64,000 nt of DNA. Origin: Henricia sp. BOLD:AAB3569 (lineage: Eukaryota > Echinodermata > Asteroidea > Spinulosida > Echinasteridae). Position 1 is the first letter of the stretch, and each line of letters begins with the position of its first letter. Of this stretch, positions 33,023 to 46,238 are shown one piece after another. The position numbers and the translations under genes are program-made. The DNA lies in assembly GCA_037783545.1 (NCBI GenBank), contig JBBELK010000514.1, positions 930,001 through 994,000 of the forward strand. Reading direction: 5' to 3'. The notes under the pieces were generated by a model. It saw only the letters and a program-made list of their open reading frames with translations. It had not been told where the DNA came from and searched no databases.

Positions 33023-35275
33023 TTCCATTTGTAAATCAGTTGGGTAGATTTTCCAACTTTGAAAGCCTGTACACCAATATCGCCCGAGGACGTCCACGAC
33101 ACATTATATTATGGGTCACAGGTCTCGGTGATCTTCCTTTTGATATGTCTACACGAGCTACAAACTTTCACAAGCAACAGACATGTATGTAGCAAGTACA
33201 GGACAAATAAAGGCGTACATATCGCTAACCAACCTACAATCCTGCAGCCAAAACTCGCTGGGTCCCCCTGCCCCCGTTCAATATTATGTTGTTTATTTTT
33301 GCGCGATCTGTGCTCCAGCGCGGGCTAACAACATTGATCGGGGGAGCGGGGGAAGTGGCCCAACCGTTTTGGCCAGGATTGTAGTTCTCGTGAAAAACAA
33401 AACAATTCAAATTCTTCCTAAATTGAAATATCCAGGGCTTCTTATATTCGTCCAACACGTCGACGATGGATTGATCATCATGGCTTTTGCGTAACAATTC
33501 ACAAGCCAACTGCATCCACAATAATGTCATCGAGACATTAAAACGATCAGGGGAATCAAGTTGGACGGTTTAGCAGCTGGTACTTGCTCGTCTTCCACCC
33601 CAGGCCCATGGCCCTGGTTTGGGTTCTCGGTCCCTCCTTGATTTCGTGGATTTTTCCCCACACGTCTTTTGGAAGTTGTCCTACCATTTGTTTCTGTTCT
33701 TTCGCAATTGGTCGTGTTGAAGAACCTCCTATACGGCAATGACATACGTTGGCTAATACCAGTAACCCGATTCCTTTAGGGGATCATATACGAAATATGA
33801 AGCAAAACGATCAACTTCCTAGACCCTTTCAGTAAACCACTTGTCTGATCCTTTTCGAAAACCGGATAAACCACTGCATATATTCCAAAGGCCCCTTCAA
33901 AAATTCACCGATGTTAGTATCCTCTGTATACAGTCACAAAACTCACAATCCAGTGTGTCTTCTATATTTTATGTAGCATCGTTTTAGATAAATGTCACCG
34001 CTATAAAGATCTCTCAGCGCAGACTTCATCGAGTACGAGTATACGAGTACATTCTCCAACTGTTCAAATTACGACTCGGAAAATGCGGTCACCTGGCGAA
34101 GTTCATTCGACTCAATGCATCACAATACAATATAATGCAGCACATAATACAATATAACATAATACAATATTCTGCAAAATCGCTTTCGACAATGCAAACA
34201 ACAGAATCGCCCAGCTAATAACCCCAAAACGCTTATTCATATAAACTTTACAAAATCAACATTGATGTTACAAAAAAATGTTAAACTCAGCTTTTTCTTA
34301 CCAGCTGCATCCTCCACAAAGGATTACATCCTTCAAATCCAGAAGTTGCCGCTCTACAAAGATAACTCAACCAACTACTCAACCTGTCAAACGAACCTGT
34401 TGCAAAACCTTTACACAAATCACTGTACCCCTCAACTCAGTTCCAACTGTCCAGTGCATATAATTCCGACAGCGATAATTGACGAAAATTCACGTTTATA
34501 TAAAAGTGTATGCACACGCATTATTTTACAAGTGTATCGTCACAAGTGATAGAAACTGGGCTCTAGACTACCGTGGTGTTTTGGCTCCATTCTCTGTGCA
34601 CTATACTCAGGGAACCAGCCTATAGGACTTTGCGCAATTTCTTGAAAGTCTGTACAAAGTTTTTCATTGTTTTCTCGGAACTTGGATGAGGTCCCGAGTT
34701 CAGTACGAATCCTTAATTACACGCAAACAGTTTTTCCCCAGTGATATATCTTTAAAGATAAACAGTCCGTGCGTTTTAGGTGTTGCATCTTGAAAAATTA
34801 AGAGTTTTTAAATTGATATTTTTCTAGAAACATAAAAGTTATTCGCTTTTAAATGAGACATCAACGAAAATAATTGACCAATTTTATAGTTACTGTCAAT
34901 ATTTCAAATTATTTCAGACCGCCAATAATACAAGGCATATTTGCCCAAGTCTGTCCTGTGTCTGGTCTGCAGAGGGCTGCGCACATGATACATCACGCCC
35001 TCCGTAGCAGTTTCTTCTGTCTCAGAAAGTCTTCCGAGACAAACGAAAAGAGATTTGGCAGGCCACTATACTAGTCCAGAGGGGTCGCTGCACGCCGCGG
35101 GTCACAGACCAAATACCAAGTAAGACTCGGCCGTACAAAACGGCGTTTTTCACATGGTTGCCGATGTCTGAAGTTCACAGTTTGATGTTTTCTCGTTAAA
35201 ATAAAGTAAATGCTTTAAAAATTCGTTCAGAGAAAGAAAAAAAAACGAATTTGCTGAGATCCACGGACTATATAT

Positions 35276-35713
35276 GGGTCTGTCCACAGTAATGGGGTAC
35301 ATTTGAAAAGTAAGTCAATAATTCCTTTCAGATGTCTTTAGTTTATCTCAGAATTAAAGAAATGTCCTTGTTTTGTTCTCAGGAGATAACTTTTGCCCAA
35401 AAAGGTAAAAAAATTATGCCACAACATACATTTTTGAAAAGCTTGTGTACAAATTTTCCTATTACGTATAGGTAACGTGGACAGACCATTTTGTGACATT
35501 TTTTTCCGTCTTTGTTACACGCGTAATAGGAAAATTTGTGCACGGGGTTTTCAGAAATGTATGTTGTAGGACTATTTTTCTTACTCCTTGGTGAAAAAGT
35601 TATTTCCTCAGTTTAGCTTGATAATTTAAAGATAAAATTAAGACATTTGAAGTGAACACGGACCTAAGATCTTGAATGTTACAGAAATGTACCCCATTAC
35701 TGTGGACAGACCC
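35276..35713 (+). mobile_element. MITE family A, copy 2
   Basis: About 438 bp between gggtctgtccacagtaatgg and ccattactgtggacagaccc, the same interior as copy 1 with a roughly 45-bp extra segment (ctcagaattaaagaaatgtc). Flanked by tatat on both sides. Confidence 0.88.
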
Positions 35714-36094
35714 ATATCTATATGGGAACTCGGTTTCCCGCACTCGCAGGGTGCAAAAACATAATCCTGCACGCGATGTGTCTGGTAATCCCTTAAATCC
35801 ACACGCGTTACGGCCGACCGGTCATCCGTCCCCAGTGGGTAGAGAGATAGGGACGATGCATGTCTCCTATGGCGACATTGTTATTCTTCCATCGGCTTTT
35901 TCAATCGAGCTTGACCGAGCACTGTCCCTGCCCGCCCAGTTAATTTCTAACTTCAGCCGCCTCTAGTTTCGATTCGGAATTCTAGAGTTTGCTTAGCAGC
36001 CACGGATATGTTAATTGTCTCCTCACGAATGAAGACACTTTGTTTTGGTTTGGACCCACATTTCTGGTTAAGTTGACATGAGTAATAGGAATGT

Positions 36095-36737
36095 CCGGGT
36101 GTAGAGTAACTTGCACTCGTGTTGAGAGGTCATTGTGAATTTAATGTTTTAGAAGTAAGAACTTGGGCAGTCGTTGACTACTGCATGCATGGAGCCTTCA
36201 GCACTTGTTACCCACCACCCTTCCTCGGCTGCTTTTCGATTAACTCCGGAGGATGTTAATTAACTTTTTTACATGTCAGTTTCTTCAATGAATCTGTCCA
36301 TGCTTCTTTCCTTGTTTTCTCTCAAAACTCAATACGCAATAATTCGAGCGCCAAAGTTGTCCATGTTTAAGTTGAGCCGCTCATGCAGTACCGTGCGCTT
36401 TGTGAACAATCCGCGTGTAGTTTGTGGGACAGACGAAGACATTGTGCAGGAGATTAGCGCGACTGAAATAAGACTAGTCATTGGTTTCAGGGACGAAAAT
36501 TTGGTCTCCAAAACTCCGATATTTTTAGCTATAAAATGACACATTTTGAAGAAATACTTGTGTGAATCATCCTATAGGCCTACGTACTTTTGGACTTATT
36601 CACGTTTTTGTTTTTTAGCCTATCTTTTGCCGGGTGTAGAGTAACTTGCACTCGTGTTGAGAGGTCATTGTGAATTTAATGTTTTAGAAGTAAGAACTTG
36701 GGCAGTCGTTGACTACTGCATGCATGGAGCCTTCAGC
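36095..36737. repeat. 108-bp perfect or near-perfect direct repeats flanking 427 bp
   Basis: ccgggtgtagagtaacttgc ... gcatggagccttcagc occurs at 36095-36202 and 36630-36737. I saw no difference between copies. Could be a TRIM-like miniature LTR element or a local duplication. No primer-binding site or target duplication was recognised. Confidence 0.85.
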
Positions 36738-38989
36738 TGTTTTAATGTTTTAATTATTATTTTTCCTTTTTTTACCCGGGGAGCAACGTTATTTTAATTA
36801 ATATTCTACTATTTCTTTTTGCACTTTTTTTTATATTTTTCTTAGTTGTAGTATAGTGTTTTACATTTTGTTTTAATTTCTTTTATCCTTTTATCCGGGG
36901 ATTTTGTTTTAATATTTTTATCCTTTTATCATGGGAGTGATTTTATACGGACCTTAAGGTCTTGTTCACGACCCTTGACTTGGTCAGAAATTAAAAATAT
37001 ATACAACATTAATAAAAATCTTGCATTGGTTTCAGAAGCAATTTTTATTTCATAAAATCCCGAACTTCGGGCGAAATTTACCTTATAGCCTACTTGTTTA
37101 ATTTAAATATTGTTGTGGCCCTGTATCTTCTTGATATTCTATACACGCATGGATTTGCACATATTTTTTTTAATTGGCTCACGCCTTCCCTGCAAAGATA
37201 AGAGTAGCTTGGGCCTAATCTCATTAATCTGATCAATGAGTAGGCCTCGGTACGAGAGTTTGTCAAAGTTAATAAGTGGTTGCGAGTGTGCCTTTAATAA
37301 TCGAAAATATACAGACGGATTTGATCCAAACTGGGAGCAAAATTGAAATAATCCCTACATTTTTCTTCAACATTGTTTCTGACGGTGGACCGGGCTCCTC
37401 TGCTGTCACCACCCTCGCCCAAACCCACCCCTTAAAATTCCTTGGATATTTCAGACACATTGGACGGGGACGCCTCTTACACATGTTGTGCATCAACTTC
37501 CGAAGGGCATTGCCCTAAACACGTAATTTCCAGTTCAAAGAAAACAACAAAATGTGGTAAATCATTATTTCATACCATGGGGGTGTATCAGTTTTTTCAT
37601 GTGGAGCAATAGAAACACCGTGAATCGAAACTGCTGTCAAATTTCCCCGAAGATGGTTTGAATTTGCTTATCGACAAATGCTTCCTCTGGAGTTACAAAT
37701 GCTAAGTTCAGATTGTTATGTCTGCGCTGAGTGCCGGACGCATTGCTTCCGAGTGGATAAAGACACCGCGTGCTGGCAAGTATCAAGACTTATAGACAAA
37801 TCCTTTCTTGGGTCGATTAGAATCGATTCCAAGTTGGGAATCGAAATTACGATTCCGTCTTTTGGAAGAATCGATTTACATGGTTGCAAAATGCATTTAG
37901 CAGCATTTTGCGAGAAATTTTTCTAGGCCTAATTGTAGTTCCAAAAATGTTGGAATCTCACAAGCCCATATAGGGGATTTTAAATTGTCATTGAAAACGA
38001 CGTTCTTGGTGCTTTCTTTTGTGATAAAATTTGCAAATGAAAAGACGCGTGACGCAATACAATGGCTCGGTATTTGAAACGAGACTGCCAGTGTTCATTT
38101 TAAATTCGTCAACCAAACTTTATATTTTCACAACGAAACGTTTTCTTCCGGAAAGGTATATAAAAACGGCAGGGTTTACTTGTACGATAGGGACATCGCA
38201 GAATGGACCCAAGACATGACGTCATGCACCTTTGTTTAGATGTAGGGTCTTATAGCTCGGCTGGCAGAGCATTTGCCCAGTGTGTCGAATTTCACGGTAC
38301 AGCTAGGTAACAAACAATTAAAAACCAATTAGACTAAACAAAAAATACATATTGTATTTTGTATGTTGTTGGTCTATGTTGAATGTTTTCTGTGTCTTTT
38401 GCTACCAATTTCCAAGAGTTTGTATTTATGATTATTACATCCACTGCAGAGTGTACTTTACAAACCGGCATTCCAAACTTAGCCCATCCTCATTATCTAC
38501 ATCCTCTCAGAGTCCGCGCCAAGGCGTGCTAGCTTCCCTTGAGAAACAATGTTCCACGGACAGATTTCTGGCAAAAATTTGCCTCATTCCGAATTGGCTT
38601 GCTGCCCAGTATATACAGACTAGATAAATGTCATGCTGAGTAAAACATGTAATAAAAAACAACCTTAACTAATTTCAGTTATTTTCTAAAGTTTTCTTTT
38701 ACAGTTGTTTCTCAAGGGGCGTCTATACATTAGCCGTATAAGTGAGGAAATTAAGCGGATTGACGTTGATCCATCTAATATCCCAACCACAAATTTAGCC
38801 CGCTATTTTGGCAGTGCCAGACGCAATTACCATGAAATGATCAAGTATTAAACTAACAACTAAGCCTAAATTGTCCGTTTTCGTAATGTACCCAATTTCT
38901 TGAAAGTTGTTTTCATTTAATGGGTTTAATGGACTTCATTTCGCAGTCTGTAGGCTGAATTGTATGACCGATATATTTAATAGGTACGG

Positions 38990-39253
38990 TACTGGGTGAC
39001 GCCATTGGCAGCCGACGGCCAGAGACATCTGGTAATACTCTTAGCAAAAGAATGTTTCGGGATCTTGTAAGTGCGTTTCCCCAACATACTGGACCAACGG
39101 TTTTACATGCCTTCCGAATGATAGAGCAATTGTAGTTGAGTACCTTGATCAAGGGCACAGGTACCATGCACGGCCGGGTGTCGAACCAGCAACACCAGGT
39201 TTTCACCCCTGTTGCGAATGAACGACCGACACCACTCAACCACAACACCCCAT
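38990..39253 (-). mobile_element. tRNA-derived SINE, different family
   Basis: On the minus strand: ggtgttgtggttgagtggtg (A-box-like), gctggttcgacacccggcc (B box), then an unrelated body (ggtacctgtgcccttgatca ... gatgtctctggccg). The head differs from families S1 and S2. Confidence 0.65.
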
Positions 39254-39309
39254 AACATTGTGCCAATACCTACCGATCAGTTATTTCATTCACAAGCATG
39301 TTACTTTAA

Positions 39310-39420
39310 ATTCGATATGGTTGGAATTCATTTTGCATACATTCGTTAATTGCTGCTAGCTTCGTGGGAGTTAAGAGCATGCTATTAAAGTATGCATGGA
39401 TATGCATACAATATGAAAAT
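39310..39420. repeat. Dispersed repeat R3 (copy at 52360)
   Basis: ggaattcattttgcatacat, a middle with gttgctg/tagc, and taaagtatgcatggatatgc match 52360-52465 in the same orientation. Confidence 0.6.
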
Positions 39421-40716
39421 CCCCTATTACATTATGCACAATGCATTCAGTATATAGACACCGGCACAGCCTTCAACACCTTTGGCGCAATGCCAATTTC
39501 TAGACGATTGTAAATTTGCAACTCGAATTCCGTATAATAATAATTCCTATTTCTCTTTTTAGCATTTCTAGTTAAATGTATACTAGTTGCATTTAATAGT
39601 GACCAACCCTATAATTCGAAAAATTTATTTAAAGTAGAAAAGTTCTGTGGGTATCCGGGCATAATATACCTTTCACGATGACCATTTGGCAAATGCAAGG
39701 AATTAATGCAAGGTACAACATACCCAGATATGCCAGAGTAGAAAGCTACCTTTAACGCCTTCTGACGTTTGAGTCGTCTGGTAAAACAGTTTTCCAGAGT
39801 AATTTAACTACTATTATAAAAAAAAACGCCTTTAAATTTACAAATGCAACAAATAGCTAATGGGGTTTGCTGCGCAACCACGACAATGTACTTGGTGCAA
39901 AAGGTAAACCATGCACATGCACTGTCAGATTTTCCAAGGTTTTAAAGCTAGCGGCTGACACCTGGGTATACCATGACGCACTTCCTTGGTTTGGGGACTT
40001 TTCCCTCGGGGTACCGGGCCCTCTGGCCCCACTGTGTTAATTTGAACTGTCGGAAACTGCAGGTGGCGGAAGAGTACAAATGTTTGAAGTCGGTCGCCAA
40101 GGGGCCTCGGGTGCGCAGTGCGAAAGAAAAACAGACACCGTACACAAAGCAGGCATTGGGGAGTTTTAAGAAAATGTCGGCCGTCATGAAGAAATGAGTC
40201 GACCAACGACCCAGATCACTTAAAAGGCATTAGGCCTATGCAGTTTTGGGGAAAGATTTCAGAACAAAATGGTTAGGGTTTTAACTTCACGATAAACATG
40301 TAGATTTATGTTTCAAGCTAGTTTCGACTGTTTAGTTTTCCACATTACATCGCGACAAAAAATTTAGTCTGGTCATTTGGGTAATGTGCATGTGAAAGTA
40401 CCTCAGTACATCTGAAGCAATTCGTGTGAAACACTCAAAAGGCCGATTTTTTAAAAACTTGTATACTGACTTTAAAATCCAACTTTTCTCGGGGTTCAGA
40501 ACTACAGCAACTTAGTGTTATCACATATCGGTAGCCCCTAGTGCCATGACCTATATTGGGCTATCAGTGTTGGCCAAGGGTCCAGAACGGGAAGGAATCA
40601 GTTTAGACGCAAGGAACTTGGTGAATATGGGATTACGTGGAATTGGGTGGAGTTTTTGACCACAAAACCCTGCAGCATTGATCCGGCCTTTGTCGATTAT
40701 TTTTAGAACAAGGTCC

Positions 40717-41169
40717 TTAAAGTTGCACTGCCCGTGTTTGGGCCGATTTGGGCGTACAATTCTTTTTTTAAAAGTTAAATAGGTATTTTTCTAGAATAGA
40801 AAAAGTTATCAGCTTTCATTTGGTACCAAGAACGTAAAAATCCGTCAAGGATTAATGCCAGTCGATTAAAAACAAGAAATGATTAAATGGCTGGCAGGTC
40901 ATTTAATCGACAGGGTTATGACGTAAATGTACATGTGCGCGTACATGTGTACATTGTACACATACTATGTACATAATGAGCGTACGCGCACATGTACAAC
41001 ATGTGAAGCACGTTTCAAGAAAAAGGCTTGTATCTCCAATTCCCGACGTCGGAAATTTAAGTTTTTGATATTTTTCGTTACAGAGACACGTAAGCTTTCT
41101 AAATTCGTTCGCTTGTGTAAATTAATTTTTTTAAATCCTTTCACCGAAACACGGGCAATGCAACTTTAA
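40717..41169 (+). mobile_element. MITE family D, copy 1 (TTAA ends)
   Basis: Ends ttaaagttgcactgcccgtg tttg and caccgaaacacgggcaatgc aactttaa are inverted. The interior has a palindrome of catgtgcgcgtacatgtgta type. Inverted copy at 46239-46773. Both are bordered by TTAA, which is part of the repeat or a piggyBac-like target site. Confidence 0.88.
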
Positions 41170-41719
41170 CATTTCTTTGCTGTAACCAAAAAGAAAAAGA
41201 ACTCTTGTATAAAAAATATAAAGTCGTTAGCCAATCTGGCTAAGAGCATTGTGCTCCTCCTGAATGGAATGTCAGTCCGTCGCAGGTCGTATTTCTGAAA
41301 GTTGTAAAGCCCCAGTCACACCAAACCTGCGAACAGGTTACAACTTAGCTATGACCAACAAAATGTTGGAATTGCGGGCAAAGACTGCGCGACTAATTGG
41401 TTAAAGTGTGGATCAGATAGCAACTTTTGGGCCAAAAGTGCATTGTTCAATAAGTGGACTTGGGCCAACTGTGGATTTCAAGTTTTTGCAAAAAAAAACT
41501 GTTTTAGGTCCCAATTTTTTACCAGACGAAAATTCACCTTGTTTCTGATCCGTACACGAGAGGGATGTTATTTAAAAAAAAAAGGTAAATAAAGACCGAA
41601 AACCGTTGGAAAAGAGTAATTTATAATGTAGAGACTAGATCCACTCTTTGACCATGGACATATAAAGGGCGCCATAGCAAAATCAGTCACAGCGATTCCA
41701 AATCGCAGACAGGTCCTAT

Positions 41720-41869
41720 AAGCGGGCCTCCCACTGTGCGATGTTTGCCACGAATTCCCAACGATTAGGTGCGATTTGCTGAGATTACCAGAGACTGCCT
41801 GCAGACTCTATACACAATCGTACCAAATCGTAGTTAATAGTTGGAAATCGCACAGTGGGAGGCCCGCTT
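41720..41869. mobile_element. MITE family E, copy 1
   Basis: Ends aagcgggcctcccactgtgc gat and atcgcacagtgggaggcccg ctt are perfect inverted repeats. The interior is rich in atcgta units. 150 bp. Confidence 0.88.
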
Positions 41870-41879
41870 TACATGGTCG

Positions 41880-41965
41880 TATCACCAGTCGCGCATGGTC
41901 GCACCACCAGTCGTGCATGGTCGCACCACCAGTCGTGCGTGATCGCGGGTCAAGCAGTCGCACGA
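41880..41965. repeat. 20-bp tandem repeat
   Basis: Three to four units of catggtcgcaccaccagtcg. Directly follows MITE E copy 1. Confidence 0.8.
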
Positions 41966-42724
41966 CTGGGCGTGCAACTGGGCTTGCCACCTGACGAGTG
42001 GTGGTGCCACCTGTCGTGTGAGCGGTCGCAGGTCGCCACGTTTGATCGTACGATCGGTCGCCATCATTAATGCTTAGTTTACATTTGCCCCGGGCGCCGT
42101 ATACGATAAATTGGTCTACGATTTTTCAGCAACCTTGCGATAGCTGTGCGATGGCCGTGCGAATGTCCCACGAGTCTACAATCTCTGTACGATTTTGTTT
42201 GCCCCCATGTTCACCGAAAAATCGTGCGTTTGCTGCACGATCAGCGCGATGCCCGTGCGGGGATTGTGCTATGCCACCTACGACGCTACGGGTTTACGAT
42301 TTTTTCAAATTTGTATAACTTCCCGCGAAACAAAATCGTAGAGGCCGCGGAGCCCGTGAATCCGTACGAAAATCTCCATCCATGGGACTCACTACCCATG
42401 ACTGGCGACGCCATGCACGCACGGCTTCACGCAATACCGTAACCACAGAATTTCCACAAAATTCCACTCCTAGACGCCCATATAAGCCCCATACAGATAT
42501 TCAGTATAGGTTGAATTTGTATCTGAACTCTATATTTATATTACCAGTTGTCATTTTGTGTCAAAAACACAAATTCACCGCGTTTTACGAGTTTGAAACG
42601 GCCAAAGGCGTTACTCTCCATATAAACATGTGTACGTAAAATCGACTCAATTCACTTCCGCCTACCACGTCCGTTATGCACATGCGTGCATACAATTTGA
42701 ATTTATTAGTGAAAGGGTCTATTG

Positions 42725-43130
42725 GGGCGTGTTTGTTTCATGACAGATCCGAATCCAGATCCCGATCTGTTTTACCGCGCAGAAACAAACGAAACCGCTC
42801 TCAACTCGGATCTCAAATCACGTGAATTGCAATTTATTTACTAAATTTGTCAAATTTCTGTTCTAAATTTCTCCCACGACATTCGTCGTAAATAAACAAG
42901 CATTCTAAATTTGTTTGTATCGTGTGTTGCCTCTGGAAACTGAAACGACACGGTTTTACTCACACAAAATCTCCGCGATGTTTAAGTCGCCATTTTGGAT
43001 CTATCGCTGAACCATCTCTCGAGAAGGATTCCACAGATCACAGATCTCGATCAGGATGTGCGCGAAGTGAACGAGTTCACCTTGGATATGCGCCGATCTG
43101 AATCTAGATCCGTCCGAAACAAACACGCCC
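42725..43130. mobile_element. MITE family F
   Basis: Ends gggcgtgtttgtttc and gaaacaaacacgccc are inverted repeats; inner cagatccgaatccagatcc / gatctgaatctagatccg are also paired. 406 bp. Confidence 0.85.
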
Positions 43131-43633
43131 AAGGTCTTCTCTCATCGTTGGTGATCGCACGACCACGTGTACCACCAATCGCAGTATGACCTGTGCAACC
43201 AGTCTTATAAGAGCAATCGCAGTCTGTGACTGCAAATAGAGATTGTAGAAAACATTGACGACTGGTCGTACGTCGACCAAATCGCCACCAATCGCACGAT
43301 CCAGAACTCGTTTGATCTGGTGAGACTATGCTACAATGTGTGTGGAAACACTGACAAGTAGCGTCCATATTGGAGCATTTTTGCCGTTCCCGTCGCTGTC
43401 GTCTTATTGACGTTCAACTGCCGCAAAACCGCCACAACACCCAATTTTCGACGTTCAGTCTAGTCTAGTGTGGACCCATGTGTGGACCCATTTTTCATTC
43501 CACCAACGGTAGAATAAACGCTAAGAAACGACAACGGCAGCCGGCTGCTATAGCGGCACCACTGGCGTTGTCGTTCCGTCAACGTCGGTCGCCGCTACTC
43601 GCAATTCACTGCAGTGTCAGGGACGCAGTTTAT

Positions 43634-43872
43634 TAGCGCAGTGGCCTAGTGAATAGCGCGTCGGACTTTCGGGCGATAGGCCCGGTCTCTGCTATCGCGT
43701 TCTTAGTCCTCGGACAAAACACTTGGTACCAGCACATGCAGCAAATGCTGGTTGGGAACCCAACTAACTGCTCGCAGGCGCGACCCACTCTGTAGAATGT
43801 TTACAGGGCCTCAGTGGAAACTAAAATTAGTTTACTGTTTCGGCACACTCTGTGTAAATAAATGAAAAAGAA
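43634..43872 (+). mobile_element. tRNA-derived SINE (family S2) with LINE-like 3' tail
   Basis: The head tagcgcagtggcctagtgaa ... cgtcggactttcgggcgata is tRNA-like (A box clear, B box decayed). A body with acttggtaccagcac follows. From about 43800 the tail (acagggcctcagtggaaact ... cggcacactctgtgtaaata) aligns with the 3' end of the LINE at 27.7-29.0 kb, including the final taaataaatg. This is how SINEs borrow LINE reverse transcriptase. Confidence 0.8.
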
Positions 43873-45699
43873 AACGTAAAATCAAGTTGAGAACACTCAC
43901 AAATCTAACGCCTGCCCTCCCCTCCCCCGTAAAAAATCCGTTCTAAATACACAACTTCAAAGCACATCTCCAGATAAGTAAAATTAGCTTTCATAGGTCA
44001 TAGGCCTAATGTCGCGTGCAAATATCTACAATTATCATATCTATCGCCAAAACCAAAATTATTGCTTCAGACATATCAAGGCCAAATGTGACATCCACAT
44101 ATACACAGGGCGTATCCAAGCCGCCATGATTCGGATTGCTCGAAAAGGAAACTAGTCTCTTTGCAGTCGCTGATAGCACTAACACCATTGAGCCAGTTCT
44201 TCCTCACGTACGTTCACAGCGTTCATTTCCTTCCCATGAGCATGCGTGCGTACTTAAACTAATTTGCATATTATGCATGAGCTTGGATAAATCGAGGTTA
44301 TGTAGTATAAACAAAGGGAAAAACGTCCCCTACACGAGTTCTGTCAAGCCTAGACTTATTGTTTTGACGACTACCTTTGTTTGCTGCAAAAATTTCACGA
44401 AAAATTTGAATCCTTTCAAAATTGTAGCTTGTTTTTGTGAACAAAACTAATGATTTAAAAGTTGGCAAAATGGCATTTGTTTGCAAATTTGGACCTTCAT
44501 AATTTGTTTCTTGGAGTTTTCCAATGATTCACAAAGGTAGATTTAGATGACGGAAGACGTGAAGAATCCATATGTATTAACAGAACTTTGCTAGAATTTC
44601 GATAAGTGTTGATTTGTAGTGTATGAATATTGTGAGAAAAGGAGCAGATTGGACGTTTGAGCCCTTGTTGTGGGCAGATATTTGACAAACAGACTGATGA
44701 AAACGTTAACTTTATCATGTCATGTAGGTATGATATTATCGTAATGTATTAAAAAAGTTGGGGTTTTTTAGTACGTGTTATATGCCTGTCCATATCCTGC
44801 GAATTCCTAAGAAAACACCGAGAGAATACTCCGTTTTAGGGCTGTCTATAATTGTTCAGAATTAACAAAAAAATATAATTCTAGCACAAAAATCAATGTG
44901 TTTTTCCTAAATTTAATATGTAATGTTTCTTTTGAAGCCTTTAATTTTTCCAGGAAAACTCCGAATGTGCTCATACCATGAATTTAAAAGCACCGATCTC
45001 AATCAAAATTCCACTTTTTCCAGAACACCATAACAACCACTTTGAAGGCTTATTTTACAAAATGTGAATTTTTGGGTGCAAAAAAATCTACAATTTCGTC
45101 AAGTTAGGCCTAAATACCGATTAAAGTCAGATTTTAAAATAGCGAAAATTACAAATTCGAATTTGCTGCAGGGTACGAAGCAAAACATGCAGCATTACAT
45201 GGACGGCGTCTTGGTAGCTTATATAGGACATAAGACTGGGGTCCGTTCTGCAGAAGGTCAGGTTCCCGTCGCACCTGCACTATTACTAATTGTACAGTCC
45301 GCACCGGAACGGAACGTACGTGTCCTATCTCTATACGATCGACTGATGGGGACCAGCGTTTATTAACAACACGCCTGAATCCGAATTAGCAAAAAGGTCG
45401 TCTGTAGAAAAGACGGTGCCTGTGTCACCTTGGGCGTTTTAAAGGTATACTGTCTCCGCGAGCTCCAATTCTTTTTTTAAAATAATCAACTTGACCTTGT
45501 TATCTAGAAACTTTGATGCTTTTTGCTAAACCCCTGTGGATGCAAGAGCGAGATACCTGTGACTATTTGTTGATTGGGCTTTCCTTACCCGTCAACACGG
45601 CCCTGTGCTGAGGCCACCTGTCCCATTCTCCTTGCACGACGCGACGGCCAGTCGCCCATCCCTGGCTGTTCCAGTTACGACTAGAAAGGTGAAGGTGAT

Positions 45700-45948
45700 T
45701 ACACTGCAAAAACTGTGGTGTTAAATTAACACCCTTGGTGTTGTCTTATATAGATACCAAGCCTGGTGTTAAAATTTAACACCATAGGTGTTAGTTTTAA
45801 TTCCACAATTGGAATAAATGCATTATGCCTATTTTTAACACCCGAGGTGGTAAAACTTACTTGTGGTGTTAAAATGTAACCCCGGGCTTGGCATCTATAT
45901 AAGACAACACCATTAGTGTTAATTTAACACCACAGTTTTTGCAGTGTA
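45700..45948. mobile_element. MITE with CACTGCAAAAA termini
   Basis: tacactgcaaaaactgtggt and accacagtttttgcagtgta are inverted. The interior has several ggtgttaaatttaacacc palindromes and paired cttatatagataccaagcc / ggcttggcatctatataag. Termini of this type occur in CACTA/Chapaev-like MITEs of fish and invertebrates (from memory). Confidence 0.88.
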
Positions 45949-46238
45949 CACAATCCCGGGCTGCTCGTTCGTAAAGCTCCCACACCCTGGTATGGGATCG
46001 TTTGCAATCCAGAAATCTTGGATAGGTACGACTGCGATCGAGTAGCTTACACCGATTTACACGGGGTTTACATTATAGACAAACCTCCAGAATGTGCAAA
46101 ATGAACGCCACGGGGTTTCGTTTTGAATTCTGCTGGGGAAACACGCCAAGGGCTGTTGCTAGGCGGGATTTTTAAAAGCTTGACGCACGAGAAAAAATGG
46201 AGCCGGTGCCACGCAAAATTAGTTGTCATAAAACTGAT

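Noticed and set aside
34874..35074. Possible exon after ttatttcag at 34919 in phase with the signal exon
   Set aside because: The phase fits, but it runs to a stop with no good donor and no domain is recognisable; neighbouring sequence is repetitive.
39925..40206. Open frames on both strands
   Set aside because: Both strands are open over the same 230 bp and neither resembles a known domain.
45064..45366. 100-residue open frame
   Set aside because: AT-rich start, no domain and no codon-like pattern; not supportable.
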